Assembly: GCA_934702115.1 (NCBI GenBank)
Contig: CAKUYF010000057.1
Coordinates: 1-6,285, forward strand
Length of the DNA stretch: 6,285 bases
Source of the DNA: an uncultured Eubacteriales bacterium
Lineage (GTDB): Bacteria > Bacillota > Clostridia > Oscillospirales > Acutalibacteraceae
Reading direction: 5' to 3'
A model generated the notes under the pieces. It was not told the DNA's origin. It was given only the letters and a program-made list of their open reading frames with translations, and did not search any database. A program made the translations under genes and the position numbers. Shown in pieces: positions 4,937 through 6,285 of the stretch; positions within the stretch are counted from its first letter, which is position 1; every line of letters starts with the position of its first letter.

Positions 4937-6285
4937 TTGAAAGGTGTAATAAAAAAATTAATATGTTTTATAATAATTACTAACTTCTTTGGATTTACCC
5001 TTCGTGTATGCGGTCTAAATTTAACAGAAATCCAAAATCGTGGATATTTAAAAGTATCCACCAATGCCGAATTTGAACCTTTTGAATACAGAGACGGAGA
5101 TAAAATTACAGGTATAGATATCGAAATAGCCGAATATATAGCTAAAAAATTAAATGTAAATCTTCAAGTGAACGACGTCTCCTTCGACGCATTGACAATA
5201 GAATTAAATAACCAATGTTGCGATTTTGCTATTGCAGCTATGAGCTACAGCGAAGATAAATCCCATGGAGTAGACTTTTCTGAACCTTATTACAATGCTA
5301 AACAATCTATTTTAGTTTTAAATTCAAGCACTATCACAACAGAAAAAGATTTACACGGTAAAAAAATAGGTGTACAAATTGGGACAAGCGGTGATTTGTA
5401 CTGTACCGAAAATTACCCTACCTCATTTATAACCCGTTATAATCAAATTTCAGATGCTTCAGCAGATCTAAAAAACGGTCAATTAGACGCAATTATAGTG
5501 GATGATCTTCCAGCTCAAAGGCTTCTTACTATCCTTGGTAACAAAGGAAAAATACTTGAAGAACCTCTTTCTCAAGAAAGCTATAGAATCGCAGTACCCG
5601 AAGGAAGCTATGAGCTTCTGAATTTTATAAATTCTACTCTTTCCGAAATGGAAGAAAACGGAGAAATTAAAAAAATAATTGATAAACATATAACCGTAAC
5701 AGGAAATACCGACAACGATATATTTTCACAAATTTATAGAAATTTAATCTACAAGGAAAGATATAAAATAATCTTTCAAGGAATAGCTACAACACTTCGT
5801 CTGACGTTCTTTGCGTTAATTTTAGGATTAATAATAGGTATAACTATATCTTTAATAAAAGCCACACATAAAAATACATTTATTTCTAAAATTCTTAAGT
5901 TTTTGGCAAACGCTTATTTAACCTTAATAAGAGGTACCCCGGCAACAGTTCAATTATTCGTTATTTATTACGTTATACTCTCTTCTACTCCTCTTAATAA
6001 AATAGCTGTAGCTACAATAGCTTTTGGAATAAATTCAGGGGCGTATGTATCTGAAATAATACGTTCAGGAATACTTTCAGTAGATCCGGGCCAATATGAA
6101 GCCGGACGCTGCTTAGGACTTAACCATAAAACCACCATGACTAAAATTATATTACCTCAAGCAATCAAAAATGTATTACCCACGCTTATAAACGAATTTA
6201 TACAACTTATAAAAGAAACTTCAATAGCAGGCTTCATCGGCGTAACCGATTTATCAAGAGCCGGAGATATAATAAGAACAAGTAC
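4937..6285 (+). CDS. Polar amino acid ABC transporter, fused substrate-binding protein and permease (3' truncated)
   Basis: The frame is open from TTG 4937 to the right edge (449 codons, no stop). It encodes a glutamine/glutamate/arginine-type importer in which the binding protein is joined to the membrane subunit, as in GlnP of lactococci. Residues 1-25 form a basic and hydrophobic signal or anchor; C25 is not in a proper lipobox. The family-3 solute-binding domain spans about 35-252: GYLKVSTNAEFEPFEY (36-51), the signature GIDIEIAEYIAKKL (59-72), VDFSEPYY (112-119), GKKIGVQIGTSGD (141-153) and LDAIIVDD (183-190). After a linker, the permease begins near 280 (GIATTLRLTFFALILG). It contains LIRGTPATVQL (330-340) and the EAA loop EAGRCLGLNHKTTMTKIILP (388-407), which contacts the ATPase. 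About 45 residues are probably missing at the end. The ATPase gene is expected just downstream. K108 sits where the family normally has an Arg that holds the ligand carboxylate. The gene lies 44 nt after the kimA-like gene with no terminator between, so co-transcription is likely. The exact amino acid cannot be told. Confidence 0.92.
   Translation, partial: MKGVIKKLICFIIITNFFGFTLRVCGLNLTEIQNRGYLKVSTNAEFEPFEYRDGDKITGIDIEIAEYIAKKLNVNLQVNDVSFDALTIELNNQCCDFAIAAMSYSEDKSHGVDFSEPYYNAKQSILVLNSSTITTEKDLHGKKIGVQIGTSGDLYCTENYPTSFITRYNQISDASADLKNGQLDAIIVDDLPAQRLLTILGNKGKILEEPLSQESYRIAVPEGSYELLNFINSTLSEMEENGEIKKIIDKHITVTGNTDNDIFSQIYRNLIYKERYKIIFQGIATTLRLTFFALILGLIIGITISLIKATHKNTFISKILKFLANAYLTLIRGTPATVQLFVIYYVILSSTPLNKIAVATIAFGINSGAYVSEIIRSGILSVDPGQYEAGRCLGLNHKTTMTKIILPQAIKNVLPTLINEFIQLIKETSIAGFIGVTDLSRAGDIIRTS

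Noticed and set aside
5483..5689. Minus-strand frame inside the ABC transporter gene
   Set aside because: The sense frame encodes a continuous solute-binding domain with family motifs, and the antisense product is Phe-rich with no recognisable feature.

Overview
The window is AT-rich, tightly packed bacterial DNA with every gene on the + strand. Strong AAGGAGG-type ribosome sites, frequent GTG/TTG starts, AGA/AAA-rich codon use and the gene families all point to a low-GC Bacillota (Firmicutes), probably an anaerobic member of Clostridia or Tissierellia. The genus cannot be fixed from sequence reading alone.

Layout. (1) 1-976: the C-terminal part of an FtsK/SpoIIIE-family DNA translocase, with its 5' end outside the window. 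(2) 1002-1934: a membrane-anchored metallo-beta-lactamase-fold protein of the stand-alone ComEC/Rec2-like type, followed 25 nt later by (3) 1960-2184: a small DUF3006-family protein. These three look like one transcription unit. (4) 2284-2835: an unrecognised exported, helix-rich protein of 183 aa. It has its own probable promoter (2218-2246) and a clear intrinsic terminator (2862-2896), so it forms a single-gene unit. (5) 3021-4892: a KimA (YdaO)-like potassium importer of the KUP-like APC superfamily, with a TTG start. (6) 4937 to the window end: a polar amino acid ABC transporter in which the substrate-binding protein is fused to the permease. It also has a TTG start and is truncated by the window edge.

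How the parts may work together. The translocase moves chromosomal DNA during division or sporulation. The MBL protein plus DUF3006 is a recurrent pair whose role is not firmly established; the MBL domain resembles the nuclease domain of ComEC. KimA and the amino acid transporter are separated by 44 nt with no visible terminator. They may be co-transcribed, which would couple potassium uptake with uptake of a possible counter-ion or osmolyte amino acid (inference).

No wholly new system is evident. The least explained item is the exported helical protein at 2284-2835. Other points worth a look are the absence of a c-di-AMP riboswitch before the kimA-like gene, the changed C-terminal motif of the MBL protein, and a Lys where an Arg is usual in the ligand pocket of the ABC binding domain. 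No tRNA, rRNA, CRISPR array, insertion sequence or attachment site was seen.
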